Shown in pieces: positions 25,601-40,949 of a DNA stretch of 64,000 nt. The notes under the pieces are model-generated. The model was not told where the DNA came from. It did not search any database and saw only the letters and a list, made by a program, of their open reading frames with translations. A program made the translations under genes and the position numbers. The DNA is from Plotosus lineatus (Eukaryota > Chordata > Actinopteri > Siluriformes > Plotosidae), in NCBI GenBank assembly GCA_024760905.1, contig CM045745.1, positions 17,662,782 to 17,726,781 of the forward strand. Reading direction: 5' to 3'. Within the stretch, counting starts at the first letter, position 1. Every line of letters starts with the position of its first letter.

Positions 25601-28600
25601 TTTGGCCACGTTCTTTGTGCCGTTGTCACCCACACATCCCCTAAACATCAGTGATCCACCCTCATGTTTCATAATACGAATGGTGTACTTTCATCATAGG
25701 GAGTGGGGCCGGTGGCGTAGTGGTTAGGGTGCTGCGATCATGATCGGGAGGTTGTGAGTTCGAATCCCACTGAGACCCTCACTGTGCTAAGACCCCTGGG
25801 CAAGGTCTCAACCACAAGTGTGCCTCTGTTCACCCAGCAGTATAAATGGGCACTAGTAAAATAAACTTGGAAGGTAACCTGTGATGGACTAGCGTCCCAT
25901 CCAGGGGGAGTTGAACTCCTGGTCACTTCACGCTATGGAAACCGGGGATAAGTACCGGCCTGATGAGCCACGAGGCTAAGCCACTAGGCTCGGGTGTAAA
26001 AACCCAACAGACTTGCCTTACCTACCTACTTTCATCATAGGCCTTGTTGACTTCTCTCCAAATGTAAAGTTTAAGGTTATGGTTATAAAGTTCAGATTCA
26101 CTCCTTCATGCCAAATTAAATAGTTGCAGAAGTTTGGAGGCGTGTCTCTATGCTGTTTGGCATATTTTAAGCGGGCTACTTTGTAGCATTAGCATAGTAA
26201 CAGCTATTTTCTGGCAACTCGGCCATTCAGCCCATTTTTCTTCAAGTACCTCCTTATTTTGCACACACCTTTTTCAGAGTCCTGTATGTCAGCTGAAGTT
26301 ATTTGTGTGTTTATCTTTGTATACTGAACAATTATTCTGACTGAAATTTTAGTTGGTCTACCTGCCAGTAGCTTGGTTTCAACAGAATCCCTAATTTTCC
26401 ACTTCTTGGAGTCTGAGAACTTCTCAATTCCTTTGATATTGTTTTATATTCTTTTCATGTTTTGTAAAGTTCAGCCACCTTCTTCTGCAGATCCTCTGAT
26501 AAATATTTTGCTTTCCCCATGGCTTGGAACCCAGCAACACCAGCGCAGCACTTCCTGAAACATGCAGAGGTCTGCCAGGAGCCCAGAAACTCACTGACTT
26601 TTTATATACACACTGAAAGGCAAACAGGTCACAGGTGTGGATCGTTACCTTTAGTAGCCATTGTGTCTACTGTATGATATCAGGCCAAAACCTCCAGGAT
26701 ATTTAAACATTTGATCAGTGTTTAAATCAATGAATGAAAAATGACACATTTCTTTCACCCACCCACTAATCCTGAGTGAAAGAAAGGTGTCATTTTTCAT
26801 TCATTCATGTCATTTTTATTCTCTGAAAAATGCCTCTCCCACTTCTAGGATATGTAAACGTTTGAGAACGACTGAATTGTAATAAGATATATGACATGAT
26901 CGCATAACATCCAATATATCTCACTTCAGTTATTATTATACAAACCTGTTTTTGAATGCATAAGTTATTACTGTTCACATTTTTCTATTTGCAGATTTAA
27001 GCAAGTTCAGACCCGTATACGCTCCCAAAGATTTCCTAGAGGTGAGTTCCTTTTGATTGAGAACATACACAAGCATTAAAGAGATTGAGGGGCTTGGGTT
27101 TGAAATAGCTGATTGGATTCCAGGAGGAAATGCTTCTTTAAATAACTCTGAAGTAGCATGAGGGATGGTGTGTGTGATTGATAGGCACAGATACATACTT
27201 CCTGATCACAGGATGTTTTCTTCATGTACACCTAGTTTCCTTATGATTATCAGTGATAAACAGGGCACGTCTACATGCATGCTGCTTTTATAGCCAAAGC
27301 ACAATGTTCTGATAATAAAAAATAAAAAAATAAAAGAAAGTTCAAAATAATGTGACTGTAAACCAGCAAAGGTGAAAATAAACCATAAGATTATGATCAC
27401 TAACTTGTATCCATGCTAAATATTACAGCTGTAGCATCATATAGGTAATAAAAAATGGATGCCCATGTGACTTCTTTAAAAGGTGTTAATAAGTCTGAAG
27501 AACCCCAATCATGACTGCACTGAGAGGCTCACAGCTCGAAGCCACTGGGGACTTATTCAGATCTCCCTCAATGTTCGTGATAACTCACAGATGGTAAGGG
27601 TTTTAATTCCCCCATTTCTTTTTAATTGCTAACTGGCACATTTTATACACAGCGATCAGACTCGATCTTCTTTAACTGAATTTTCCTACATTTGCTGATG
27701 TTGGTGGAGCACAAGCAGAAAACCGCAAACTCATGTCATGCATCCGCTTTTAGAGAGAGGCTTATACGGAATTGAGCCTGAACCGCGGCCAGCTTGGAAT
27801 AGATGATCATGCGCACATCCCTCCAGGTATTCTGTTATTACATCCACCATTTGTAAATTGCATGTCCTTTAAGAACTTCTGAATATTTCTATCCTTAAAA
27901 CGTCAACATGACCACTTCATGTGCTCCCCATAGATGTCATTCACTATGATTAAATAAAATAATAAATAAATGTAATAATTGTATTGTTGTATATTTATGT
28001 AGTGCTTTATCCATACTGAATATTATGCTCAAAGTGCTCTTTGGTGTTTTTTGTGCTCCGGGCACCTATCGCCACTGTGCGGCACCAGTTCTTGTGTTGT
28101 TCTATCCTTTGATGCTGAGCGCCAAGCAGGAAGCAACAACTACCAAATTTTAACATCTTTATGGTATGATGCGGCCAAATTCGAACTCTGACCTTCCGGA
28201 GGATAAAGCGGACGCTCTACCAACTGAGCTAAATCCCCAGTTCTATAATTCTTTAAAAGCAAATTTAATACAGTTCTAGCGATTGCTCATTATTATTTTT
28301 ATTGATAAAAATATTATTGCTTAAAAGACTACTAAAGAAATGTGGGACATTTGGTCACTAGAGTACAGTAAGTACAGGACAGAAACAGCAGTTTGACTTT
28401 AGGGGAGTCATCGATTCTGTTGAATGATTTGAGCATATCAAACAAACAAACACAAAAATACACCCCACAAAATAGTAAAAATAATATGTGTGTTTCTGGG
28501 TCTGTTCATGAAACTGGTACTGAAATGTGCGACATTGACTTTTTACATTTTCCGCAGATTAAAAAAAAATCCCTTTTTTACTGTTTTAGGCCAATATGCA

Positions 28601-29266
28601 TTAAAGCCTGGTAGATGCAGGATTATATTCCTTGGATAAGCAGCATCATCAAATTATCAGAAGGATGTCTCAAAAAAGTCAGTATGTAAGATGGACACGA
28701 TGAACAGCCTTCTATTCACTTATAATAGCTTTAAGTAATAATTGTGTAATTAGTTACACTGTACAAATTGATCGAGCTTGATGTGTTCAACTTTTTTTTA
28801 TTATCTAAAGTCAATAAATATCAGTACGTCAGTGATTGGAGGGAGCACAAGATGCACTATGGAGCATGGACAGCAAAAGGTACCCGTTTTAAGTCTGGTG
28901 CTTATTTACCAATCTTGACACACACATGCAGATGCCATGGTTCATTGTTCATTTATGCTCCAACTCATGTGGTTATTGGACCCATGCAGACCTGAGCAGA
29001 TTCTAAGCAGGATGTGAAAATAATGAGGTCTTTCTCTTGTCACAAAATTGAGCATGAAAATGGTGTAAACTAGGAAGTATTTGAATTACGTATTAAAAAA
29101 AAAAAAAAAACCTGTGTTCACCATATGTACATATTTTGATATGATGTTATCTCTCAGGCATGCACTAAAGATATTGATGCATTGATTCACAAATAAACTT
29201 GGACATGGAGAATGAATTCAAGTTTGAAGCAAGGTAGTTGGAAAATGTACCAGTTTTGTGACAGAT

Positions 29267-29310
<44 letters not shown>

Positions 29311-32300
29311 ACGAGTGTGTGTGTGTGTGTGCGCACCCATGATAAAAGAAGTTTATCTAAGAATTGAAGCAGTGCATATGAATAAAAACTAGATCCTGCA
29401 GTATTCTAATCCATCATAATGCACAGCTTACTGTTTTTTTTTTTGTTTTTTTTACTTCACACAGATTGGTTTGAAAGTGAACACCTTAGTATCGGAAAGA
29501 AAGGTAAAATATGCACATGTATATCATACTCATGTTTTCTGCAGCTATCTTATTAAACAGTGCAGAATAGGGAATGACATTTTGTGTTTATGCTTCATCC
29601 TGTTGATCAGGAAAGTGTAATGTATAGATTAAATTTATAGATAGCAGTCTAAGTGAATACTGTGAATGTTATTCTGTGTGTTAGTATTGAACGATCAGAA
29701 CAGTGCAGCTGCTCAGCAGTACAGCAGACAGGGATGTCCCACTGGCCTTCGAGCTGAATTATGGGCTCTGATCCTCAATGCCACTAACGACCCAGAGGTA
29801 ACATGTTTTTTTTTAATACAGGTTTCCCTGTGAAGTAACATTTATGGATTAATAACCTAGGAAAATGAAAGAGCTGACAAAAATACAGATATGAGTATTC
29901 GTGAAAAATATACAGTAATCCCCCGCCACTTCGCGTTTCCTACTTCGCGTCCCCGTAATATCGTGGAATTTCCCATTGGTAAATTAAAAAATTAGAGAGC
30001 GAGAGAGAGAGATTATTCACAATTCATGTGCACTACATTCAACTACACTACCCAACATGCTCTGTTCTCCTGCTTGACTTGAGTGTTCTCTAATTGGCTG
30101 TGAATCCAGCAAGCTGATTAGTTAAGATTATATTTCCCAGCATCCAACACACCTTTCCTCGCTCATGAGGAGGAATATAACTTTTATTGAGCTCAGGGGA
30201 AGCACTGGGGTGCGGGAAAAATCGTGTTCACCGTAGTGGTGAGGGAAAAGCAAAAACCAAAATCACTGGGAGAGTATAACACGGAAACTGGTCGAGCACG
30301 GAGCTATTTATAGTGCGCTGATGGCTGAGTGGCTTCAGGTGCGCTCTCTGGATTTCGCCTGCGGGTAACAGCCACGCCCCTCACCAACGCACGCAGTTGG
30401 AGAGAGAGGGAGAGAGAGTTAAACGCCTGTGAGTTTGGACACTAACATGATATGTACTAAAGCAAAGGCTCTGGAGGTGATGAGGAGCCAAACCAAGCAC
30501 CACTGCCGCCAGTGCTTCGCCTTCAAGTATAACAGTATAAAATTAACTTCTATATAAATTTTATGTAATATATAGGTGGGTGAGTGCCCTTAAGAAGTGG
30601 CAGAAGTCATTTTGCATTTTTTTTGCATATCATGGCGGGGGGTTGGCTGGCTGGTACCCATTAATCACGAAATAAGGGGGACTACTGTCCATACATAAAG
30701 TACATTTATTTTAAAGAAATATAACCAAGCAGGCGGCACGGTGGCACAGTGGTTATCAAGTCCATCTCACAGCAACAAAGTCTGTGCTCAATTCCCAGGC
30801 TCGGGTATTTCTGTGTGGAGTTTGGATGAAGAGAGATTTTTAGTTTTCAAGTTTCAAGAGAGATTTTTAAATGCCTTTAGATCTTCTTGTTTTACATTCA
30901 AAATCAACAGATCTGACACATTTTGTGTTAATTATAGGAATTTGTAGCCTCATTTAACATTCTCTGGCTGGTTTCATCTTACTCTGTTTCATATCAGGTG
31001 ACAGGACCTATATTTTGAGAAAGCTCCTAAAACCATTAACTACTTTCAAGTCGAGAATATGTTCAAAGGTGAATTGCAGTCGTACTGTTCTGATATAAAC
31101 CAGACACTTAATGGCTGTAATTTATAGGTCTGGATATGAGTGATTTGTCATGACAGTTTTCCACATCTTTGCTTTTTCATGTTCATCCTTCATTTGCTGC
31201 CAAAAAGAACAAGAAATATTCTTTGTTACTGGCTTCTTTATGCATGTCTTTATGCTTTGGCCAAGATTATCTCTAATTCGTCTGAAGTCGGAATAATCTG
31301 TAGTGTGCTATTATCTGTAGTTGACCTGTTAAACTTAATGCTATTAATAAAGTTGTATTCCACATGTATTACTTGTCACAATTCCACTATCTTGTTCAGA
31401 GGCTTGTAGCCAGGAGGATTTTAGCCTCAAGCCAGAACTCTGTTCTATTGTCATGCTGTCACCCAATAGTTTGCATTTCCCTAACATATATTCAATATGT
31501 TCAAGTTTTATTGTCATATACAGGTAACAATGGAGCGTTCCTACCTGCAATAAGATTATTGGACTCAAAGGCGTTTCAATAGTGCACATAAAGAAACACG
31601 TATTGCACATAAAGTAGCATTTATATAAAATGTAAAATAAAAATGATAGAGGAATAAATATACAGTAATACTGCATGGGCTGTAGTGCAGAGGTAGTGGT
31701 ATGTGCATGTACAGTGTGTACAATGTGTGTGTAAATTGTCAGATATTTCAGCAGCTTGGCTTTTGGGTTGAAACCGTCCCTGAATCTGTTTGTGTCAGTC
31801 CGAATGCTCATGAACTGTCAGCCTGATGGTAGGAGAGTGAAGAATATGTGGCTTGGGTGGCTGGGGTCAGAGAGGATCCACTGTGCGTTCCTTCTACAAT
31901 GCTGTGTGTAGAGGTCCCGGATGGCTGGCAGTTCAGTCCTGCTGATGCATTGTGCTGATCTGACCAGGCTTTTGTAGAGCTTTGCAGTCCAGAGCTTTAC
32001 AGCTGCCATACAAGGTCATGATGCAAACAGACAGAACACTGTTGATGGTATATTGATAAAAGTTGGTAAATATTCTGGAGTCCATACCGAACCTCCTCAG
32101 CCATTGGAGAAAGAAGAGCCACTGTCTCATAGCTTTTGTGATCACAACTACATGATGTGACCCGCTCAGATCCTCACTGATGTTGATCCCCAGGAACCTG
32201 AAGCAACTGAGTCTCTCCACTTGTACGTCTATATGCTGCTTGGAGACAGAGAGGATTCCAGTAAATCACAGGGTTGTTTAAATAATAAAAAAAACTCGTA

Positions 32301-35300
32301 TAGAAAAGCAAAATAAAAACAATACTTGTGCATTAATTTACATGGTGGGCCTACATATAACACAGAGTAGTCTACGCTAACCACAGTATTAGGGATTTAT
32401 GGGCTAAAACTTGTTTTCTATTTACAAAACAGATGACAGGGTACTTCTTGCAAATACGTAATACTAATTATTATGACTAATTATTTTCTTACGTATTTTC
32501 TTTCATTGTCTTGCTTTATGTGAACAAGCTTCAATATGACCTCTAAAGCCCTGCTAACACAGTTTAGCTTTAGATAAATGTTCAGCTGAATAATTTTTGC
32601 TAAATGACTAGAACAAAAAACTGTTGTTTAAAAAAAAAGTCACTGACTGAAATACAGGGATCCCTCTCTACTTCGCGCTTCTATTCGTGCAGATTCAGTG
32701 CATCACAGTTTTTATTCTAAAAATATTCATCAAATTAACAAATAAGGAAATTAAGGAAAAACAGGGGAAAAAGTTAAGGAAAATGCAACAAAAACAAGAC
32801 CAATTATGCAAAAAAAAAAAAAAAAACCAAAACCCCCCATCAAAACTAGTTAGGTTATTGTGAGGTGTGCATCTGAGTACGTGCAATCGCACCTGCGTGT
32901 GTGCGCGTGTGTGTGTGTGTGTGTATTTATATTTTCTTTACATCTTGTATACATTCTGTACATCTTGTAATACATTCAATGCATTTACAGCATTGAATAT
33001 GTGTATAGTGAATATGTGTATAGAATATGTGTATAATGAATAAGAGTAGAAGATACAGAGGACAGGGTGAGATGGAGGCGGATGGTTTGCTGTGTCAAAC
33101 CCTGAAAAGGAAAATAAGAAGAAGAGCATTGAATATGTATTTATAGATATTATATACACATATACATGTACGTATATGTCAGTCGGGGGTGGGGGGTGAT
33201 CCTACTTCGTGGAATTCGGTGGTCGTGTGGGGATCTCGGTCCAAATTAACTGCGGAAAGTGAGGGATCCCTGTCGTCTAAACCCTGTCTTCTACCTGTAC
33301 ACCACCATAAGCACCAGTTGGCTTTGTCTGGCCCATGATTACTGTTGGGCCAAATTCCCTGGATTTCTAGCCTCAGTAGGTTCAATTAAATTCTGGAAAT
33401 TATTTACTCAGTAGTGGAATTGCAGCTGTAAAGTCCTCGACGCATATGCGATTGGAAAAATTGGCAAATTATGTATAGACTACTGTACGCTCTTTATTTT
33501 GTCACAGTTCCCTCATAATGTTTATTTCTATTAATCACTTTTTAACACAAAAGGGTTAAATTTAAAAGTTGGTCATATTTGTCAGGGAACTGTGGGTAAT
33601 GCTTTCAGCCACTTTGCTATCTGATCACATAATTCTTTCAAAAAAAAAAAAGAAAGAAAGACTAATTGCAGCATCTTTAGGTGCAGTTTTACGGTATTCC
33701 ATCATTCAGGTTAGATTCAATAACCCGCCTTTATTTTTGCTAGGACATCATGCATTATGAGCAACTCAAGGCTGCAGTCATACACCATGATCTGCTGGTG
33801 GATAATCTAATATATAAGGTACACACACCAGACACTCCTACACATTTGGGAAGGTTTAGAGGTTGTTATTCAATAAAAATAGATTTTGTGGCTGCTTGAT
33901 TTATATGACATTTTAGTTGAATTAGTTTTTTTTTTTTGTCTTTCGTTGCTTAAAGTAGACCTTGATTAGGTTCCGAATTCAACTCCAATGTTGGGTACTA
34001 TTTCAAGGTTATAATTTCTTAATATTTTACCTTTTACTGTATAAATGCAGACAAAATCTGAGTAAAGGAAATGTGATTGAACCTATTTACAGTATATAAG
34101 AACTATCCTCGAATAAAACACTTTCTTGACTTTATTTAAACATTCTTGTCTGTTCTTCATAGTCAGATTTAATCTTGATTGGATGTTTAGGTACAGTACA
34201 GATGCTCCCCGACTTACGTTTTTAATTGGCTCCGGACGGCCGAACGTAAGTTGAACGTGAACGTAAGTTGTTACAAAGACTTATGACATGTGATGTATGA
34301 CGCTCATACTGTATTATACATCCATAAATACCATTACCGTATCTCATAAAACACCCCAAATCAATTATTATAAACATAACATTGTAAACTACTATTAAAT
34401 ATCAACACTCATTTCAAATAAATTAAATTCAAGCAAAATAATTTAAAATAGATAAATTTTAATCAAATTCACTCATCAAATATCAAATACAGTATCAAAT
34501 GTAACGTTTAACATTCTCTATGATGCGATCTTTCTGCTTGTAAATGGTTTTGATGGTCGACGGATGGTCACTTTACATGAAGCTGAGCTGAGTGACTTTA
34601 CATGAAGCTTAAAACAGCCAATCAACGCTTACAATATGTGAGGTGCTCACCACCGAAAGTAGTTTACTTGCTGTGGGTTATACAGACTTCCAGTCTTTCA
34701 AGTGAGCGAGGGCGCCTTTGAACTCGTTTAGAACTCAGCCTGCACTGATGTGAATCACCAGCAGAGCGGAGAGTTCTCTTTCTTTTCTGGATTCGGGTTT
34801 TCATTCATTTTTCATTCAACACTCTTTGCTTAGCTGAGTATGCATGGTATATTGCACTAATTCGAGCAGATAGTTAATTCATCTCTGTGTATGAGACTTG
34901 CACCCATGCTAGTAGGCTTACACTTCTGACCAACCATATTTGAAAAAAAAAAAAATCCCAAAAAGCGTTAAATCGAAAAAAACGTAAAATGGATGAACAT
35001 AAGTCAGGGAGCATCTGGAGTTATCATTTCATAGCACGACTGATAACTTCCTTAATTGTGTGAATATAGAATGCAATTATGCTTCTTGTCTGCTTACTTT
35101 AGGATGTGAAGCTGACGGCAAGTAATGATGACTATTACTTTGTGTTTGAAGACTTTCTGTATCAGGTGAGTGTCAGTCCAACTCACAGCATTTATTTCAC
35201 CCATCATGCTTTCTTGGACACCTCTTAATGTAACGTAATTAAGTTTCTAACTACACAGTGCTTGTCTCACCAGCATTGTGAGGACCTTATTTTGGCAGAA

Positions 35301-35462
35301 TTATCAGTGCACCTAGTCTTAATCTCTATTACAAAATGGAAACATTTGAGGTCTTTTAAAGGTTTTTGTAATACAACCTGTAGTTAGCAAAAGAAAAAAA
35401 ACAAACAAACTGGTGACCAGCCAAATATATTCCGACAAGGTCAAAACTGTCAGATATCTCCA

Positions 35463-35517
<55 letters not shown>

Positions 35518-36529
35518 GAGAGCTTCCTTATTTAGATTAAATATAACAGTTTGTAAAATGCATTCACATGGTATTCTGTAACTCCAGGTTTCGCATTTAT
35601 CTTGACAGTTCTTGTGACTTGGAGAGAAACTATTGCTTTATCGGAAATGTCTGTTTCTTTCTGCAGACATTATTATAAACTAAGCTTTGAAAAGACATCA
35701 TTTATTTGGGCCCATATTTCTTCTTGCATGATGATACGCAGAATATACTGGCCTGGACAATGTCCGAAACTGGATGAGCCTAAAAAACCAGCAAAATCTA
35801 TTCAGTAATGGATAAAGACTCAAAGATCAGGATTTTCACTGATCATTTCATTTACAGTTAAACTATTTTTTTAGGTGACTTAAATATGTCTGACCCAAAT
35901 TTAGCTTAATATAATTAATTCTGTCAGCACTAATGGCAGCTGTAATTAACATCCTGATTGCATTTACAGTGAAGAGACTTGGTCGATCAATCCAGTAGTT
36001 AAATGTACTGATGTGCACTGAAACTTAAGCAGTGAACTGTTGTCAGAGCAAATTCTATGTCCCAGGCCACAGGTGTGAAATGATTAACAGCACCAGGCTG
36101 AGCATAAATATTGATTTTTCTGCGAAGTTTCCAAGTCGATAAAACTGTTATCATTTGATATCTTGTTTAATAGCAAGCCATACTTACAGCCAGTATTTCT
36201 ACAGTGTAGTATAGGAAAGGTTTAAAATTAGGTATGCCCATGTCTCTGGGCAATGTATTGTATGTTGTTGTTTTTTTTTCCCAATCATATCAGAATGTCT
36301 GTGCTTAAAGAATGTAATTGATAAAAGCAAATGACCGGAGATGCTCCAGCTGGGGGAAAAAATTCTGTTCCTTTTGTTCGTGTTATTAGAATTCTTGGGA
36401 AATGATGTATGACATCTGCTACTGGAGTCCGAGCACGTGGTCTTCAGTCCGCCGCTCTTCAAATGGCACCTGAGCAATTTACCTTAGAAGTAACAGAAAT
36501 AATTCAAAAATAGGATTCTGTAGCCAGGA

Positions 36530-36587
<58 letters not shown>

Positions 36588-39500
36588 GTGTGTGTGTGGG
36601 GGGGGCAGCTTTGTAAGACAAGATATACTCATAATGATAATCATCCTGACAATTTTTGGTGTTCTTTAACAGGTTCTCCTGTGTTTTTCTCGAGACACTG
36701 CAGTTCTGGAGCATTTTAACTACAATAGTGCTACTCCTCCCAAATCCTACATCCAGGGTAATGTCCTTTGACGTGTGTTGGAATGTGAATATGCAATAGT
36801 ATGTGTTATTGTGTGTTGCCTGTATCTGAGTGATTTATTCTGTTATATTATTATGTTTGGTTATTAGTGAAGCAGCTAAATGTAACTTTTCGACAGAATA
36901 ATTCACACACAATTCATATCCATTCAATTGATAACACATGCAACGGCAGTGGTGGCCTAGAGGTATACGTGATGGATTATTGACCCTAAGGTTTAGGGTT
37001 CGACCCCCACTCACCACAGGTTGGCACTGTCCCCCAGTGCAGCTAACTGGGTTATCAAAGGCCGGCCATGTCTCTAACTGTCTATGGTGTGAGGTTCATG
37101 TAAAAGAACCATTGCTGACTTTCGACAAGAGTAGCTGCAAAGCCGTCAGCGTGTTTCCGCCCTGCGATGGCCTAGCGAGCTTTTCAGGGTGTACTCTGTA
37201 ACTCTCGCCCGGAGTTGGCTGGCATGGGCGCTAGCCTTCCCGCGACCCTAATTAGGATTAAGCAGTTACAGAAAATGAACTGAACTGATACATGCATGAA
37301 ATTTGTTATGAATATACACTGGAAGTCAATATTTGAGAAAAGGTGCCAGGAATGAATAATTCCAAAACACCCATAAAGCATAAAAATTGCTGATCATTGT
37401 CCAGTTGCTCTGTGCACATTAAGCTTAATAGCCGAGTAAAGTCATCTAGGACAGGGGTCGGGAACCTTTTTTACCAAGAGAGCCAAAAAAAAGACACATT
37501 TTAAAATCGTATCCTCTGAGAGCTATATATATTAATAATATATTAATAATATATTAATACTGAATACAACTAAATTGAAAAAGAAGACCAACAATTTTAG
37601 AGTATAATAAGACTCGGAATTTATTATAAACGACATTGTCATAACGAAGTTATTTATTAATAGGAAAAGTACTTTTTACTATTAATGCGACTTCTGGTGC
37701 TACATGGTGTTGCTGATGGCGTTATAGTCTGATTGATACGTGCTGAGGTTCAGATACGACAGGACTCGCTCTGTAGTGTTTATGTGACAAGAAGCGCGTT
37801 CCAAGTTTTGGCAATCAGCCAGTCTGCAGGTTGAAGTTTTTCCATGTCTGTCCATTTGTGTTTGTTGCCAGCTGTGCTTGGCTTCATGCAAGTGAGCTGA
37901 TCAAAAACGAGTGACATTTACCTCTTTACTCAAAAACAACACGCGTAGTCTGTGGCTGTTGTTATAATCCAGTAAAATAAGAGTTTCAAGGTATCGAACA
38001 CGCCCACATACTGGGGTACAGAAAGGATTGGCTCTCTGCTGCGCGCCACAGTGACGTGGCATTAAAAATAAATGTATAGATTCAAATGCGTGATATTTAT
38101 TCATCTGTTTTTGTTTTATTTGATGGCTTTTTTGTATTTTTTTATTTAAATGACAGTGAAACTATGTATTCGTTATGCTGTTAAGAAAGGCCACCTGATT
38201 TATCTGAGAGCCAGATACAGTCATCAAAAGAGCCACATCTGGCTCGCGAGCCATAGGTTCCCGACCTCTGATCTAGGAGAAGGAAAACTTCAAAATTCAA
38301 CCATGGAGGTAGAGCCAAGAGAGTGATGTTGTTCACTGTCAGGGCACACTGGAGACAGATACTGCTGTGAAACTCAGAATGAGGTCCAGTATCAGCTAAA
38401 CGGGATGGGCCACTGCTGAAGAGCTAAGTCAAGGATGACAGGAGCTTTCACGTTATCCAGATGGTGCACAGGTTACATGGGATTCAAATGATATTGGAAC
38501 AATGATCTGGTTAGGTGTAGGGCAGCAGCATGAACCTAATCATATCCCATTCATAAAACTGGGCAAATTGGTAAAAAGAGAAACTCTTGGCCAGTTCCAC
38601 TTCAAAGGTTTTTAAAAGGGAGGCCAAATCAAGATGGCAGACTGACTGGAGTAAATGTTGCCTTTGCCAAGAGGACGGAAGAGGACACTAATTTCACCTC
38701 TTTGCTCATATGATAAATGTCAAATGGTGTCCATCTTGAAAATGAAATTTCGTGGGGTTTGTACATTTTCGTAAAGTCTACGCAACAATGAGCATTTCTG
38801 CCAAATTTCATGCTTGAATCATCAAATGATGCAAAGGAACTGATTGACTTATATGCTCAACTATATTGTTTTGGTGTATTTATTTCAACAAAAATAGTTT
38901 AATAAGAAATTAAAAAATAACTGTTATAGGTTGATTATCCATGGGTAGTGTGATGTGATGAGTGTGGCATGGATTTACGTGATTGTTATGTGCAATAAAA
39001 ACCCCGAGCACTTTAATCAACCACATCTACCCCACTGACTATGAACCATATCAACCCATCTATTCTGCACTCAGATACATTACACTTTAATATAGGCCAG
39101 TCCATAAAGTCGTTCCCTTCTTTTCTTTTATTGTTTATTAATTTATACTATTTATGTATCTATTTATTTATTTACTTATATATATGTATGTATGTATGTA
39201 TATGTATCTATTTTTGCGCCCCCTACTGATGGTACCTCAAGAGCCTGTAACAGTGAATTTCTCCATTGTGAGATTAATAAATCTGTATCTTATCTTATTT
39301 TTATTATAACTGCACAGCCAAATTAATACTTTGAACACCGTTATTCTACTGCGGTTACCATTTGAAAACCTAATGCTGAATGCGCAGTTCAGTTCATTTT
39401 CTGTAACCGCTCAATCCTAATTAGGGTCGCTGGGAGGCTGGCGCCCATCCCAGCTGACTCCGGGCGAGGGCAGAGTACACCCTGGACAGCTCGCCAGGCC

Positions 39501-40517
39501 ATCGCAGGGCAGAAACACACTTACGGCTTTGCAGCTACTCTTGTTGAAAGTCAGTAATGGTTCTTTTACATGAACCTCACACCATAAGACAATGAGAGAC
39601 ATGGCCGGCCTTTGATAACCCGATTAGATGCACGAGGGGGGAAAGTGACAACTTGTTGAGAGTGGGCCCTGAACCCCCAACTCTCGGATCAGTGATCCAG
39701 CCGACATTACCATCAGGCCACCGCTGCCCCTAAAACTGAATGAAAAATCATTAATTTCATCTAATTTAAAAAAGTTTATTGTTTCATTTTATGTTATACA
39801 ATTTCTAAGAAACCTGTTATCACTTGTATTATAACAACTATAAACAGTTTTCTCTTTACCTTTGCTGGAAGTAAATAGGACAGAAAAATGCAGCTTGTCA
39901 TGATATATAGAAATCTCGAAATCCTCTGTTCTGATACCTTTTCCAATTCCTATGGAACATCACTTCATGTAGATGAGAAATGTTAATATATTAGAATCAG
40001 TGCATTAATAAAAAACTAAGATTTGTAGCCACATTCTGACCATCAGATTCAAGATTTCAACAGCACTCCATTTTATATACGGTCTTTGTTTTCCCCAGGC
40101 AAGACTGGTGTGGAGGAGTTTGCTGTGGTGTACCCTCCAAACGGTACTTTAAAGAAACCAACACCCTTCTTTCAATATGTGTTTCACCTGCACTGAAGAT
40201 CTTTGCCCTAACTTGTCATAACACTCAGTGCTGCCTTAATTACATTGCAGCAGTTGTCCAAGAAGGACAGCTCTCACTATATGAGCTGTCTCACTTTTGT
40301 TTCTTTAGGTGTCATCCCTTTCCATGGATTTTCAATGTATGGTGAGTGTGTAGATATTTAGTTCTGTGCATTAAAATTGACACTGGCCACATAAATAGGA
40401 ACAACAGTCACCAGAGATTTGCTGCACATTAAAGCCCATGATTTTACTCACTGCCCTGCTGTCACATGATTGGTTTATTGGCCGACTGCAGATTATACAA
40501 GGAGTTATTAAAGTGAC

Positions 40518-40561
<44 letters not shown>

Positions 40562-40743
40562 CACACATGCAGTGGCTCCCCTGTGTTTTTTGTACAACGA
40601 GCCCTCTAAGCTGTACAGTGTTTTCAGAGAGATGTACATGCGCTACTTCTTCAGACTGCACTCCATATCCTCCTCCCCATCAGTATGTATGTTACAGAAT
40701 TTCTCACTATGCACCTAGTAGGTGTGTGCTTTGAGGTCTCTAA

Positions 40744-40782
<39 letters not shown>

Positions 40783-40891
40783 CGCATGTGCACAGGGTAT
40801 AGTTTCTCTTTGTCTACAGTTTGAGAGGTTACTCCAAACTCATCTCCCTCAGCTCTTCTATCATTTACAAGAAATTGGGGCCCAGCCGTAA

Positions 40892-40949
<58 letters not shown>

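Larger units (their letters stand above)
23676..26874 (-). mobile_element. Tc1-like transposon with gypsy and SINE insertions
   Basis: Terminal inverted repeats: left CAGTTGTTCTCAAACATTTA, right (reversed) CAGTCGTTCTCAAACGTTTA. TA at 23674-23675. The antisense transposase remnant is in two blocks, 23880-24150 and 25495-26560; the minus strand near 25590-25680 reads as the MKHEGGSL block of Tc1 transposases. Split by a gypsy remnant (24157-25491) and a SINE-B (25701-26026). Confidence 0.82.

Noticed and set aside
29271..29330. Repeats considered as a CRISPR-like or phased array
   Set aside because: Simple CA/TG microsatellite; no spacers of regular length, and the genome is a vertebrate with spliceosomal introns.
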